Shown in pieces: positions 20,053 to 28,844 of a DNA stretch of 45,822 nucleotides. The position numbers and the translations under genes are program-made. The notes under the pieces were generated by a model. It was not told the origin of the DNA. It was given only the letters and a program-made list of their open reading frames with translations, and did not search any database. Source of the stretch: Acidobacteriota bacterium (GTDB lineage: Bacteria; Acidobacteriota; Vicinamibacteria; Vicinamibacterales; SCN-69-37). The stretch is from positions 1 to 45,822 of the forward strand of contig SYFT01000027.1 of assembly GCA_005799825.1 (NCBI GenBank), written 5' to 3'. Position 1 is the first letter of the stretch. Each line of letters starts with the position of its first letter.

Positions 20053-21013
20053 GGTACCACTCCAGTGTGCGCCGAATCCCGTCACGCAGGCTCACCGCCG
20101 GCGCAAAACCCAGTTCCGCGCGGGCCCGTGAGATGTCGAACGCCCGGCTCTTGGTGAAGAAGTCTACACGACGGCGATAGATTGGCGGAGCCACGCCGAA
20201 CGGCGCGCAGACTGCTTCGCACGCGGCACCCGCAAGCCAGAACGGCCACACCGGCAATCGCAGCCGTGGCGGGTCTACACCAGCCACCTCCGCGGTAATC
20301 CCGATCAACGCCTTCAGCGTCGTCACTTCCCCGCCCGCCAGAATATAGGTGCGGCCCGCCGCTGAGGGCACCGCGGCGCAGAGACGAAAGCCGTCGCACA
20401 GGTCTTCCACATAGGTCAGGTGATAAAAGATCTCGCCATTGCCGAGCAACACGAACCGGCCACGCGCCACGCCCCCAAACAGCTTGAGCAAGCGTCGGTC
20501 ACCTGGACCGTAGATCCCGGACGGACGAGCGATCACCAACTCGATGCCGGTTTTCTTCGAAGCGGCGGTGGCCAACTGCTCGCCTTCGACTTTGGTTTCC
20601 TGGTACACATCGCCGGGGCGCAACGCCGCATCTTCGTTTGCCGGTGGATGTTCCACATCTCCATGCACACCCACTGTGCTGCAGTGCACGACGCGGCGGA
20701 CGCCGGCGTCTGCGGCGGCTCTCACGAGCGACTCTACGCCGATGGCGTTCACTACCCGATAGGACGACGCGGGCAACCCCGCTGTCCGATAGAGCGCGCC
20801 GATGTTGTACACCACATCGACGCCCGCACACGCGGCGCGCAGACTCGGGGTGTCCGTGAGGTCGCCACGAACGACTTCGATTCCCGCGCGGGTTAGATCC
20901 CTCGCCTGGTCCGGCCGCCTGACAATGGCGCGCACGGTATCGCCTGCCGCCACTAGCCGTCGCACCAGGTGACCTCCGGTAAACCCTGTGGCCCCCGTGA
21001 CCAGCGCTTTCAC
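20033..21013 (-). CDS. NAD(P)-dependent sugar epimerase/dehydratase (extended SDR)
   Basis: A 326-residue extended short-chain dehydrogenase. N-terminal cofactor motif TGATGFTGGHL (7-17), a conserved Asp in RGDLTD, the Ser in HCSTVGVHG, and the YxxxK catalytic pair as YQETK. The layout resembles HpnA-type and UDP-sugar epimerases. It starts with GTG 21013 overlapping the methyltransferase stop. Among GT and acyltransferase genes it probably makes or modifies a nucleotide sugar; a hopanoid-related role is a possible alternative since the HpnA group is similar, but no squalene/hopene genes are visible. Confidence 0.88.
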   Translation of the reverse strand: MKALVTGATGFTGGHLVRRLVAAGDTVRAIVRRPDQARDLTRAGIEVVRGDLTDTPSLRAACAGVDVVYNIGALYRTAGLPASSYRVVNAIGVESLVRAAADAGVRRVVHCSTVGVHGDVEHPPANEDAALRPGDVYQETKVEGEQLATAASKKTGIELVIARPSGIYGPGDRRLLKLFGGVARGRFVLLGNGEIFYHLTYVEDLCDGFRLCAAVPSAAGRTYILAGGEVTTLKALIGITAEVAGVDPPRLRLPVWPFWLAGAACEAVCAPFGVAPPIYRRRVDFFTKSRAFDISRARAELGFAPAVSLRDGIRRTLEWYRGQHWI

Positions 21014-21771
21014 CGCTCCGCCACCATCGTCACGGGAGAGCCGGCGAGCAAAAGGAGACCGGTGGCCCCGAGCACTCGCTCAAGTCCGCGTGTGAAGCCC
21101 AATGATCCCACTGCTTTGTGGAACGCGATCGGCATGACGAATTGCCGATGGATGTGGACCACGAGGTATCCATTCGCCTTGAACGCTGCAGTGACACTGC
21201 GTTCCGACATCACTCGGTACGCCTCGACCTTATGTCCTGCGGCGCGCCTGACATGCCGCACAACGCTTTCGACGGCGGCCAGACTCGACGCGGAGGGAAA
21301 ATCCACCACGACCCGACGTCGCGCGACCCGGCACAACTCGCCCACACACCGCGACCAGTCGGGCGTGTGCATCAGCACCCGCAACGACACGGCCCCGTCG
21401 AAATGTCCCGCCGGAAACGGCAACGCATGGGCGTCGCCCACATCAAACGTCGCCGACACGCCCGCAGCGGCGGCGCGTTCACGCGCCACATCGAGCATTT
21501 CGGACGACGCATCCACTCCCACCACAGTCGCCCCGGCGCGCGCGAGACCGATCGCGGCGCGGCCCGTGCCCGTGCCGACATCCACCACCGAGCATCCTGA
21601 AAGTGGATGGCCGGCAGCACCGGTCCCCAGTGGGGCGAAGGCGGTCATGAGGAGCGTCTCCTGCTCGGCCAGCAGGTGCCGGCCAATGGGACCACTGAAC
21701 CGCAGGTTGTCGAACCCTTCCGCCACATCCTTGCTGGCGTAATGCGTGTAGCTGTAGTGTTGGCGGTTCAT
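21010..21771 (-). CDS. Class I SAM-dependent methyltransferase
   Basis: A 253-residue type 11 methyltransferase. Motif I VVDVGTGTGRAAIGLARAG (about 63-81), then VVGVDAS, DVGDAHALPFPAGHFDGAVS for motif II, and a typical GELCRVARRRVVVDFP post-motif. The substrate is unknown; position between a GT4 gene and an epimerase favours glycan or glycolipid methylation. The ATG at 21771 overlaps the GT4 stop as ATGA and the end overlaps the epimerase GTG, so translation of three genes is coupled. Residues about 200-253 include a hydrophobic stretch near the end (LLLLAGSPVTMVAE). Confidence 0.85.
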   Translation of the reverse strand: MNRQHYSYTHYASKDVAEGFDNLRFSGPIGRHLLAEQETLLMTAFAPLGTGAAGHPLSGCSVVDVGTGTGRAAIGLARAGATVVGVDASSEMLDVARERAAAAGVSATFDVGDAHALPFPAGHFDGAVSLRVLMHTPDWSRCVGELCRVARRRVVVDFPSASSLAAVESVVRHVRRAAGHKVEAYRVMSERSVTAAFKANGYLVVHIHRQFVMPIAFHKAVGSLGFTRGLERVLGATGLLLLAGSPVTMVAER

Positions 21772-22931
21772 CGCACCAGCACCTCGTACGCCCGGCGCGT
21801 TTTTTCAATGAAGGCTTCGTCGCTGTATTTCGTGTTGGCGAGGTCGCGTGCGCGCTCCCCGATCGCCACCGCGGCGGGATCACTCATGCCGCGAAGCAGC
21901 CCCTTCGCCAATTCCCCAGGCGTCGCAGCCGTCAGGATCGCGACGTCGTCACTCAGGACCTGCGTGTGGGTGCGCAGACGCGTGGCCACAATCGGGCGAC
22001 CCGACCGGAGGTATTGATAAATCTTCAGTGGCGTATTGGTGCCATTTGAACGCGGCGACACCAACGTGGTGGCCGCGTCGAGGTAGGCGGGCACTTCTTC
22101 GGCGGGTCGCTGGCCGGTGAAGACGACCGCAGATGAGAGTCCGAGTCGGTTAACCGCGGCACGGCCTGCCTCAACCTGGGCCGGCTCGCCTCCCACCATC
22201 ACGAGTCTGGCTTCCGGACGAGTCGCCACCACAATGTGCATCGCGCCATACAGCAGATCAAGGCCCTGGTAGGCCTCAAATGTCCCGGTGTACAGCACCA
22301 CCGGCGTCGTGTCGTCGAGCCCCAGCGATCGGCGCACGGCGAGTCCGGTACCGGCCGACGGCGCAGCGCCCGAGCCTGCGGCGTTCTCGATCAGCACGGT
22401 AGGCACCGGCAACTTTAGCGCCTTCACCGTATCGTCAAGATCTTCGCAGATCACAATGACGACCCCCGACCGCTTGATCACCAGGCGCTCGATCCATCCG
22501 AAGAACGCTGCCAGTCCCTTGAACTTGCCGAAGCCGAAGTTCGAGATCTGCTGGGGCAGGCTCGAGTGCATGTCGTACAGATGCGGCTTGCGCAGCAACG
22601 CAGCAAGCACAATCCCGATCGCGCCGCCTTCCTCGTGTGAGTGGATGACGTCATACCTGCGCGTCAGCGCGAGTCGCAATGCGGTGAGAGACAGCAGTGC
22701 ATCGAGCGGCACCTTCGCCCACGAAGGCCCGATTCGCACGCGCGACACAAATGGCGGAGCCATCGACCGCACGATGCGGAGTCCGGGCATCTGGACGTTA
22801 CTGCCGAACGGGTACGTGACGAGATCGACGGTATGCCCGAGGGTGATCAACGCGCGAATGCGGTGTAACTCAGAAAACGGGGTTCCCCGGGGCTCGAAAA
22901 ACGGCTCCGGCGCGATCATGAGAATGTGCAT
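21768..22931 (-). CDS. GT4 family glycosyltransferase
   Basis: A 387-residue GT-B enzyme from ATG 22931. N-terminal signature HILMIAPEPFFEPRGTPF followed by the Rossmann domain and the acceptor-side HSHEEGG motif; C-terminal GT1 domain with YTGTFEAYQGLDLL, MVGGEP and SPRSNGTNTPLKIYQYL in place of the classic EX7E (as in several GT4 subfamilies). The open frame upstream to 23207 is rejected because it covers a divergent gene. It heads the minus-strand glycan unit (with methyltransferase, epimerase, acyltransferase and a second GT4) and faces a flippase-like gene. The 95-base divergent gap has a -10-like TACAAT and an inverted repeat. Confidence 0.88.
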   Translation of the reverse strand: MHILMIAPEPFFEPRGTPFSELHRIRALITLGHTVDLVTYPFGSNVQMPGLRIVRSMAPPFVSRVRIGPSWAKVPLDALLSLTALRLALTRRYDVIHSHEEGGAIGIVLAALLRKPHLYDMHSSLPQQISNFGFGKFKGLAAFFGWIERLVIKRSGVVIVICEDLDDTVKALKLPVPTVLIENAAGSGAAPSAGTGLAVRRSLGLDDTTPVVLYTGTFEAYQGLDLLYGAMHIVVATRPEARLVMVGGEPAQVEAGRAAVNRLGLSSAVVFTGQRPAEEVPAYLDAATTLVSPRSNGTNTPLKIYQYLRSGRPIVATRLRTHTQVLSDDVAILTAATPGELAKGLLRGMSDPAAVAIGERARDLANTKYSDEAFIEKTRRAYEVLVR

Positions 22932-22972
22932 GCCGTCAGGGCCCGATCGCGTGGGCGTTGGGGCTGCGGCGA

Positions 22973-22993
22973 ATTGTACACCCGCGTGGTACA
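22973..22993. promoter_or_regulatory. Divergent promoter region: TACAAT (-10, minus) and TGTAC-N9-GTACA inverted repeat
   Basis: TACAAT on the minus strand (22978-22973) is one base from consensus and lies about 42 bases from the GT4 start. Overlapping it is an imperfect inverted repeat, TGTAC at 22975-22979 and GTACA at 22989-22993, an operator-like spacing placed between two divergent genes. No good -35 was found. Confidence 0.4.
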
Positions 22994-23026
22994 CTTCGCC
23001 GCCGGTAGTAGCTCGCGTCGATCCTG

Positions 23027-24088
23027 ATGACACACGTGCCCCCTGGTCCTGACGCTCCCGACACTCCTGGCCTCTACGACGCCATCGACGGTCCTGAAAC
23101 CAGCGAGGCTCCCACCCGTCCCGGTCGCTTGGCCCTGCTCTGGTCGGCCAAGATCGTCGTCTCCATCGGCCTGCTCTATGTGCTGTTGTCGCGCGTCGAC
23201 CTCGCACGGCTCTGGGCTATCGCGCGGATGGCCTCGGTGACCTGGCTTGCTGTGGCGCTCGGCCTGTACTTCGTCATGGTGTTCATCAGCGCATGGCGCT
23301 GGGGCGTCTTGCTGCATGCGCAGCACGTGGTCGTGGGCCTCGGGCCTCTGCTCCGGTCGTACCTGGTCGCCACGTTCTTCAACAACTTCCTGCCGTCAAA
23401 CATTGGAGGCGACGTCATCCGAGTGCGCGACACCGCTCTGGCCGCCGGCTCGAAAACGCGGGCCGCCACCGTGGTGCTGGTTGATCGGGGCATTGGGCTG
23501 CTCGCGCTCGTCTTTATCGCGGCCATTGGAGCGTCGCTGGCCACCTCGACGAACCCGGCAATGGCGGCATTCGGGCCTGGCCTGTTGTGGCTGGCATTCG
23601 GCGGCGGGACGCTGGCTGGCGGCCTCGTGGTGCTCAAGCCCGATGCCGTGGGCCGAATGCTGGCGCCGCTCAAGGCCCTCCACCAGGAATGGGTCGAAGA
23701 GCGCATCAGCCGACTCGTGAGTGCTCTGGCGCGGTTTCGGGAAAGCCCCTTTGCCCTGGCCCTCGGGTTTGCCGGCGGCATCGTGGTGCAGGCCGTGCTC
23801 GTCCTGTTTTATGCGGCCATCGCGCAGGCGATCCTTGTCTCAATTCCGCTCGCGCACCTCGCGGTCCTCATTCCGTTGTCGTTCATCGTGCAGATGGCCC
23901 CGGTCACGGTGAACGGGCTCGGCGTGCGTGAAGCGACGTTCAGTTTCTATTTCGCGCGATTGGGCCTGCCGCTGGAGTCGGCGCTGGCGTTGTCATTCCT
24001 GGGAGCCGCGCTCGTGATGGTATTCTCGCTCTCGGGCGGCATCGCGAACCTCACGCGTGGTCATTCCGGCCAGCGCACGATTTCGTAG
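23027..24088 (+). CDS. UPF0104/LPG-synthase-TM flippase-like membrane protein
   Basis: A 353-residue protein with about eight transmembrane segments after a Pro/Thr-rich cytoplasmic tail of about 35 residues. It carries the family signatures AWRWGVLLHAQ, the FNNFLPSNIGGDVIR motif and RVRDTALAAG...VLVDRGIGL, typical of the AglD/YbhN/MprF-type flippase domain. Members move lipid-linked substrates or polar lipids across the membrane, often with a GT next to them. Here the gene is head-to-head with a GT4 gene, suggesting the two act on the same lipid-linked sugar. The 3' end overlaps the following convergent gene by 28 bases. The same arrangement recurs at 27583-29828. Confidence 0.88.
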   Translation: MTHVPPGPDAPDTPGLYDAIDGPETSEAPTRPGRLALLWSAKIVVSIGLLYVLLSRVDLARLWAIARMASVTWLAVALGLYFVMVFISAWRWGVLLHAQHVVVGLGPLLRSYLVATFFNNFLPSNIGGDVIRVRDTALAAGSKTRAATVVLVDRGIGLLALVFIAAIGASLATSTNPAMAAFGPGLLWLAFGGGTLAGGLVVLKPDAVGRMLAPLKALHQEWVEERISRLVSALARFRESPFALALGFAGGIVVQAVLVLFYAAIAQAILVSIPLAHLAVLIPLSFIVQMAPVTVNGLGVREATFSFYFARLGLPLESALALSFLGAALVMVFSLSGGIANLTRGHSGQRTIS

Positions 24089-25704
24089 AGCGATACCGGA
24101 CTGGTCTCCACGAGCGGCCGCAAATACCGCATGTACGGCGGGAACCGACCCTGCATCACGACGGTTGTGGCCTCGTTGTAGGTACGCCAGTCAATGGCGA
24201 CGTATTTCACGCCGCGCTCGCGCAAGAGGCGAAACGATTCGTCGCTAGGAAAACCGTTGAGGGGAATCGCCTGCGCCTGAATGTCGGCAGGGATGAAATC
24301 GCTGTAGCCGTTCACCAGCGGCTGCCAGTGCCACATCGACCAGAACATGTGCTCGACGTGGGGAAACCACTCGCCACGGCGATACGGGAAGTGCAGCACA
24401 AGCGTGCCGGCTTTGGGCATGCCGGCCAGCACCTCATACGCCTCGGGAATGGGCGGCACCAGACGCAGCGGCCACGACACCCGCAACTCGATGACGACCA
24501 GCGCCAGCAGCACCGGCACCACCCATGACCGTCGTCGTCCTGATTGAGCAATCGCGGCGATACCCATGCCCGCGAACACCGCGAGTCCCATCAGCACCAG
24601 GACACCGAACCGTGACGGCGCTCGCAGAAACGACATGAACGGGATGATGTCGGCCAGCCAGCCATACAACCCCGCGGCCGGCCCCAGTGACGCCCATACC
24701 CCCATTAGCGTCAGCCCCACGTAGAACCAGAAGATTCGGCGGGCGGGTACAACGCAAGACGAAAGGACGAGCCCAACCAGCGCCAGACCGATGATGATAA
24801 TTCCGGGGAACAGCACTTCACCCATGCGGCCGACATACGTGTCGAGCCGGGTTCGCCACAACTCAGGCAGCGCCTTGCTGAACGGCCCGGACTGGCCCCG
24901 CATGTACGTGCGGTGGTCAGCCGAAAGGTCGCGCGCCTCTTCGACATTGAGCGCAGACCGAAAGCCCGCCTCATCGCGCATGGTCGCGTACGGCAGCGCG
25001 ACAGGGGTCACGAGGAGCGCCGCGACCACCACTGCGGAAGCGAGGCCTGTCCAATAACGCCGGGGATGCGGCTGGCCAGCCGCAAACCACAACGCGGCAA
25101 ACCCGATAGCCAGACCCATCATGATTCCGTAGTACGCACACGCGAGCACAGCGAAGGTCAGCGTCGCGCCGAGGACGCAGCCTCGGCGAAGCCCCGGCTC
25201 CTCGACAAATCGGTGCCAGACAAGCAGCACGAGGGGCACGACAAACACCAGCAGCAACTGCACGTGCGCGGTGTGCGCTGAGACGTACGCGGAAAACGCA
25301 AACCCTGCGGCGGGCGGCACACCGGCCCAGGACGATCCCGTCAGCCGGCGCACCAGGTGCCAGGTCAACACGAACGCCAGCACCAGGCTGGTGTAGACCA
25401 CGATGTTGTGCGCAGCGATCGGATTCCCCGTGATCGCGTACACCGGCGCAGCCATCGCGCCGGCCACGATGTTTGCTTCGGAATACGCCAGGGTCCCTTG
25501 ATTCGGATGGAACACATTGGCGTTGAAGACGTTCGCTGGATCGGTAAGCAACGCGTGCGCCACCCACGCGACGTTCCACACACTGAACTTCCCGTCGTGG
25601 GTATCGATGCGGGCCAGTTGCCCCGGGGCCGACATCATCGGCCAGGTCATGACCAAGGCGAGTCCGGCCCCGAGGAGTGTGGCGAGCAGCGTCTGACGTC
25701 GCAT
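24061..25704 (-). CDS. Polytopic membrane protein, GT-C-like
   Basis: A 547-residue integral membrane protein with roughly 11-12 hydrophobic segments. Near the N terminus is an acidic external loop (IDTHDGKFSVWNVAWVAHAL), as in lipid-linked-sugar dependent GT-C glycosyltransferases, and the C-terminal 120 residues form a soluble, likely periplasmic, domain (PFRRGEWFPHVEHMF...). I do not recognise a named family; a polyprenyl-phosphate-sugar transferase is a reasonable guess. It starts with ATG 25704 and is followed on the same strand by nothing, since its 3' end overlaps the plus-strand flippase-like gene. It lies 7 bases after the next membrane protein gene. Confidence 0.75.
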   Translation of the reverse strand: MRRQTLLATLLGAGLALVMTWPMMSAPGQLARIDTHDGKFSVWNVAWVAHALLTDPANVFNANVFHPNQGTLAYSEANIVAGAMAAPVYAITGNPIAAHNIVVYTSLVLAFVLTWHLVRRLTGSSWAGVPPAAGFAFSAYVSAHTAHVQLLLVFVVPLVLLVWHRFVEEPGLRRGCVLGATLTFAVLACAYYGIMMGLAIGFAALWFAAGQPHPRRYWTGLASAVVVAALLVTPVALPYATMRDEAGFRSALNVEEARDLSADHRTYMRGQSGPFSKALPELWRTRLDTYVGRMGEVLFPGIIIIGLALVGLVLSSCVVPARRIFWFYVGLTLMGVWASLGPAAGLYGWLADIIPFMSFLRAPSRFGVLVLMGLAVFAGMGIAAIAQSGRRRSWVVPVLLALVVIELRVSWPLRLVPPIPEAYEVLAGMPKAGTLVLHFPYRRGEWFPHVEHMFWSMWHWQPLVNGYSDFIPADIQAQAIPLNGFPSDESFRLLRERGVKYVAIDWRTYNEATTVVMQGRFPPYMRYLRPLVETSPVSLYEIVRWPE

Positions 25705-25711
25705 GCCTTCG

Positions 25712-27586
25712 CTACCTGATCACCAGCGGCAGCACGCGCACGCCGAGGAATCGCGTGTCGTTCCACGCGTTCGGAGGGGGTACGAATCCCGCGTCCGTGG
25801 TAATCGCAAGACGCCAGATGTAACTGACCTGATCCTTGACGTTCTTAAACGGAAACCCGCGGTCGGGAGCAAATTGAACGATGGCGGTTTGATTGGGTGC
25901 CAACGACACGGCCGCACGACGGCCGTCGAGGGCCAGGCCGACGCTTACGGGCACATCACCAGCAGACAGCATCAACTGAAGGCGACGTTCCGGCAGGTTC
26001 GTGCGAACGAGCAACTCCGCGCGGGATTGTCCTCGCGTCCAGAAACTGAGCCCGTCGGCCTCCCGCAGCCATGAGTTCTTGTCCAGATACATCAACTGGA
26101 ACCCAGGGTGTCCCGCCGCTGCGCCGAATCCGCGGACCATCATCTCGCGCTCGGTCGCGACGGGCAGGTCGTTGTAGTTGGTCAACTCGACCGGCAGCAC
26201 GCGAAGCGGGCCGCTGAAGGCGCGGTCGCCCGGGCGCATCGACGTGTCGAAGGGACTCAACGCAAGAGGCGCCATAAACATCCCGCCCACGAGCCATGGC
26301 CCCAACGACGCCGCGATGGACCGCACGGGTGGGAGTAGGAATACGGCGACGCCGTACACGCCCATGAAATAGCGATTGCCGACCGAACCGCCACCGCCCA
26401 TAAACGTGTACGGCAGCGTGATGAGAAACACGATCACCTGCAAGGCGATACCGGCGAGCACGAACCACTGCCACGATTGGCGCTCCCGTCCGGCAGTGCC
26501 GAGCGCGGCAAGCGCAAACACGAACGGGAAAAAGTAGGCGACCATTCCGCCATAGCGGCCGACCCAGAAGTAGCCGAGATTCGCCCGGAGATTGCTCCAG
26601 AACATCTGCGGATCAAACCAGACATTCGTCAGCGCCTTGCTTGTCTCCCGTGGCGCGCAGACCTCGAGGCCCACGGCAGGAGTCTCAAGCGGGAACGCGT
26701 TGTAGCACGTCCGCCGGTCGAAGCCGCCCTGATAATTCGCCTCACCGCTGATCGCGAGGTTTGCTCCAAACCCGAGACCCGCAGAAAGCGCAAAGCCTAC
26801 GGCGACGACCGCGGCGCGCTTCCATTCTCTCTTCCACAGCCACCACAGCCCCATCGGCAGGCCGAGCAACGCGTTCGTGAGTTTCGAGAACGTGAGGATG
26901 CCCACAAGCACCGCAGCCACAACGTCGGATGCCGGGCCTCTTAACCACGCAGTGCGATGCGAAGACGGTGCAGGCGCCACGAACTTATAGAGCCAACAGA
27001 AGTACGCGAACAGGCCGAGCGTGAAATTAAACAGCTCCGGCGCGATCCAGGCCCAGTAGACGGGAACGACCGTCGGAAACACAAAGCCCGACGCAAGCAC
27101 CAGGCTCACGCCAACGGCGGACCGGGCGCTGATGAACGCGTACGCCCAGAAGAAACCCAATGCCAGTAACAGACTGTTAAGTACGTAGAAGCCCTTGGTA
27201 CCGACGATCGCCACAAAGGGCGCGGCAACCAAGGGGTAGACAAACGACTTTCCGTAGAAGAGGCGGCTCTGGTCTGGGTCAGGCTGGTCACTGAAGGTGA
27301 CGCCGCGTTTCAGAAAAACGCCGGTGGGCCCGCCAGGAAACTCGCGCCGGGTCCGCGCAAGGTCCTCGTGCCGGTATTCAAGGTCGAGGTCGCGCGCGAG
27401 GCTGTGCCCCATCAGGTAATAGGTCGCCTCGTCGCTTTGGAAACCAGACGCGGCGGTTGGGTCCGCGCTTGTGCGCCTGACGCCAACCGGATCCATCCAT
27501 AACGCGAGGCTTCCGAAACATACGAAGACCACTGCCGCCGAGATCCAGCCGGCGCGCCATCGTGCGTCGGCGGTCACGGATGTCAC
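25712..27586 (-). CDS. Large polytopic membrane protein, GT-C-like
   Basis: A 624-residue membrane protein with about 11 hydrophobic segments. The first extracytoplasmic loop carries an Asp-Glu pair (FQSDEATYYLMG) like the catalytic DE/DD motif of GT-C glycosyltransferases (ArnT/PMT type), after which the polytopic core runs to about residue 460; the C-terminal 150 residues are soluble and beta-rich (LLVRTNLPERRLQLML...). Likely role: transfer of a sugar from a polyprenyl-phosphate donor to a surface acceptor. It begins with GTG 27586, overlapping the GT4 stop, so the two are coupled, and it is followed after 7 bases by the preceding membrane-protein gene. Confidence 0.78.
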   Translation of the reverse strand: MTSVTADARWRAGWISAAVVFVCFGSLALWMDPVGVRRTSADPTAASGFQSDEATYYLMGHSLARDLDLEYRHEDLARTRREFPGGPTGVFLKRGVTFSDQPDPDQSRLFYGKSFVYPLVAAPFVAIVGTKGFYVLNSLLLALGFFWAYAFISARSAVGVSLVLASGFVFPTVVPVYWAWIAPELFNFTLGLFAYFCWLYKFVAPAPSSHRTAWLRGPASDVVAAVLVGILTFSKLTNALLGLPMGLWWLWKREWKRAAVVAVGFALSAGLGFGANLAISGEANYQGGFDRRTCYNAFPLETPAVGLEVCAPRETSKALTNVWFDPQMFWSNLRANLGYFWVGRYGGMVAYFFPFVFALAALGTAGRERQSWQWFVLAGIALQVIVFLITLPYTFMGGGGSVGNRYFMGVYGVAVFLLPPVRSIAASLGPWLVGGMFMAPLALSPFDTSMRPGDRAFSGPLRVLPVELTNYNDLPVATEREMMVRGFGAAAGHPGFQLMYLDKNSWLREADGLSFWTRGQSRAELLVRTNLPERRLQLMLSAGDVPVSVGLALDGRRAAVSLAPNQTAIVQFAPDRGFPFKNVKDQVSYIWRLAITTDAGFVPPPNAWNDTRFLGVRVLPLVIR

Positions 27587-28788
27587 GCGCTTGCCTTTCC
27601 AGTCAAAAAGCTCAAGTCCATTTCCTCAGCCACGCGTCGGCGCCGCGGGCGCGACTCCTGATGCAGCACACCGTACAACTGCTCCATCTTCCGGACGAAG
27701 GCCGTGATGTCATACGACTTAGCCGTCTTGCGCGCAGCCGTTCCAAGACGCTGTCGCTCGTCGGGCGAATCCACCAACCGGATGATGCGATCGGCCAGCG
27801 CTCGGGCATCCCGCCGTGGGACGATCAGCGCGTCTTCGTCTGGCGTCAGCACCTCCATCAATCCATCGGCATCAGTGGCGATGATGGCGCGCGAAGCGCC
27901 GAGGGCTTCAAAGACCGTCAGCGGCGTGCCTTCCCAGAGCGATGGAAACACCGACACGTCGAACGCCCCAAGGACACCGCGCACGTCCTTGACGAACCCC
28001 CCGAACACAAACCGATCGCCAAGGTTGAGCGATGCGGCCTGCGCTTCCAGACTCTCCAGGAGCGGCCCTTCGCCGAACAGGATGAACCGTGCCTGCGGAC
28101 GGGCATCCACGACGAGCCGCGCCGCCTCGACCAGGTATTGATTTCCCTTGGAATCGTGGAGGCGCGTCACCGTCCCCATCAACACGTCGTCCGGGCGCAC
28201 GCCGAGAGCGGCGCGGGTGACGGATCGCTCTTCCGGCGTGAACGCTTGACCGAACTCATCCAGCGGCGCCCCGAGATACACGACCTTCGTTCTCTGTGGT
28301 CGGACCAGCCGGGCCCCGGTCACAAACTCTGCCGTGCTCTTCGACACTGCGAGCGCCACGTCGGTGAACGGTGCCAGCACCCAGTCAGCCACTTTCTGAA
28401 ACCACGGAGTGCTGGTGAGGTTGGCATGTTCATGCAGGACCACAGGAATGCCGCGCAACGCAGCGGCGAGGCGTCCAAAGGTCGTGGCGCCGTATCCATG
28501 CAGGTGCAGGATGTCGATGTTTTTGGCGTCGATGATCCGCAGCAGCGCGAACAGCGTCCGAGGGTCGAACTTGCCCCGCTCGAGATACGTGATGTCGATA
28601 CCGAGCGCGTCCAGGGTCTCTTCGGACAAATCACGTTTCCGAAGGCTGACGAGGGACACCCGGAAGCCGGATGAATCGAACCTGGGGATCATCCACGCAA
28701 ACAGGCGCTTGACGCCGTGCATGCGCGAGCCTTCCCATCCCAGGTGGTCGCAGACTTGGAGAATGTTCAACGGGCGCTGGGGTGGCAT
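27583..28788 (-). CDS. GT4 family glycosyltransferase
   Basis: A 401-residue GT-B glycosyltransferase. N-terminal LNILQVCDHLGWEGSRMHG, then LHLHGYGATTFGRLAAALRG, HEHANLTS; C-terminal domain with LMGTVTRLHDSKGNQYLVEA, ILFGEGPL, and the EX7E motif in FPSLWEGTPLTVFEALGASRAIIATD. ATG 28788 is used; the TTG at 28791 is adjacent in frame. No Shine-Dalgarno is visible. Together with the two membrane-protein genes behind it, it forms a three-gene unit, and it is divergent from a flippase-like gene only 56 bases away. Confidence 0.9.
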   Translation of the reverse strand: MPPQRPLNILQVCDHLGWEGSRMHGVKRLFAWMIPRFDSSGFRVSLVSLRKRDLSEETLDALGIDITYLERGKFDPRTLFALLRIIDAKNIDILHLHGYGATTFGRLAAALRGIPVVLHEHANLTSTPWFQKVADWVLAPFTDVALAVSKSTAEFVTGARLVRPQRTKVVYLGAPLDEFGQAFTPEERSVTRAALGVRPDDVLMGTVTRLHDSKGNQYLVEAARLVVDARPQARFILFGEGPLLESLEAQAASLNLGDRFVFGGFVKDVRGVLGAFDVSVFPSLWEGTPLTVFEALGASRAIIATDADGLMEVLTPDEDALIVPRRDARALADRIIRLVDSPDERQRLGTAARKTAKSYDITAFVRKMEQLYGVLHQESRPRRRRVAEEMDLSFLTGKASA

Positions 28789-28830
28789 CAAGAGGACGTT
28801 CGCGGGATGGCCGTCAGTTTACCGCCCATG

Positions 28831-28836
28831 TAGAAT
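28831..28836 (+). promoter_or_regulatory. Candidate -10 element (TAGAAT) for the second flippase-like gene
   Basis: TAGAAT ends 8 bases before ATG 28845, implying a leader of about 2 bases if used. There is no clear -35 at the expected distance. Listed because the same short spacing recurs before other first genes in the window. Confidence 0.35.
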
Positions 28837-28844
28837 CTGCTGCA

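Noticed and set aside
27562-28674. A 370-residue plus-strand frame opposite the GT4 gene at 27583
   Set aside because: The minus-strand GT4 has EX7E and both halves of a GT-B fold; no motif in the other frame.
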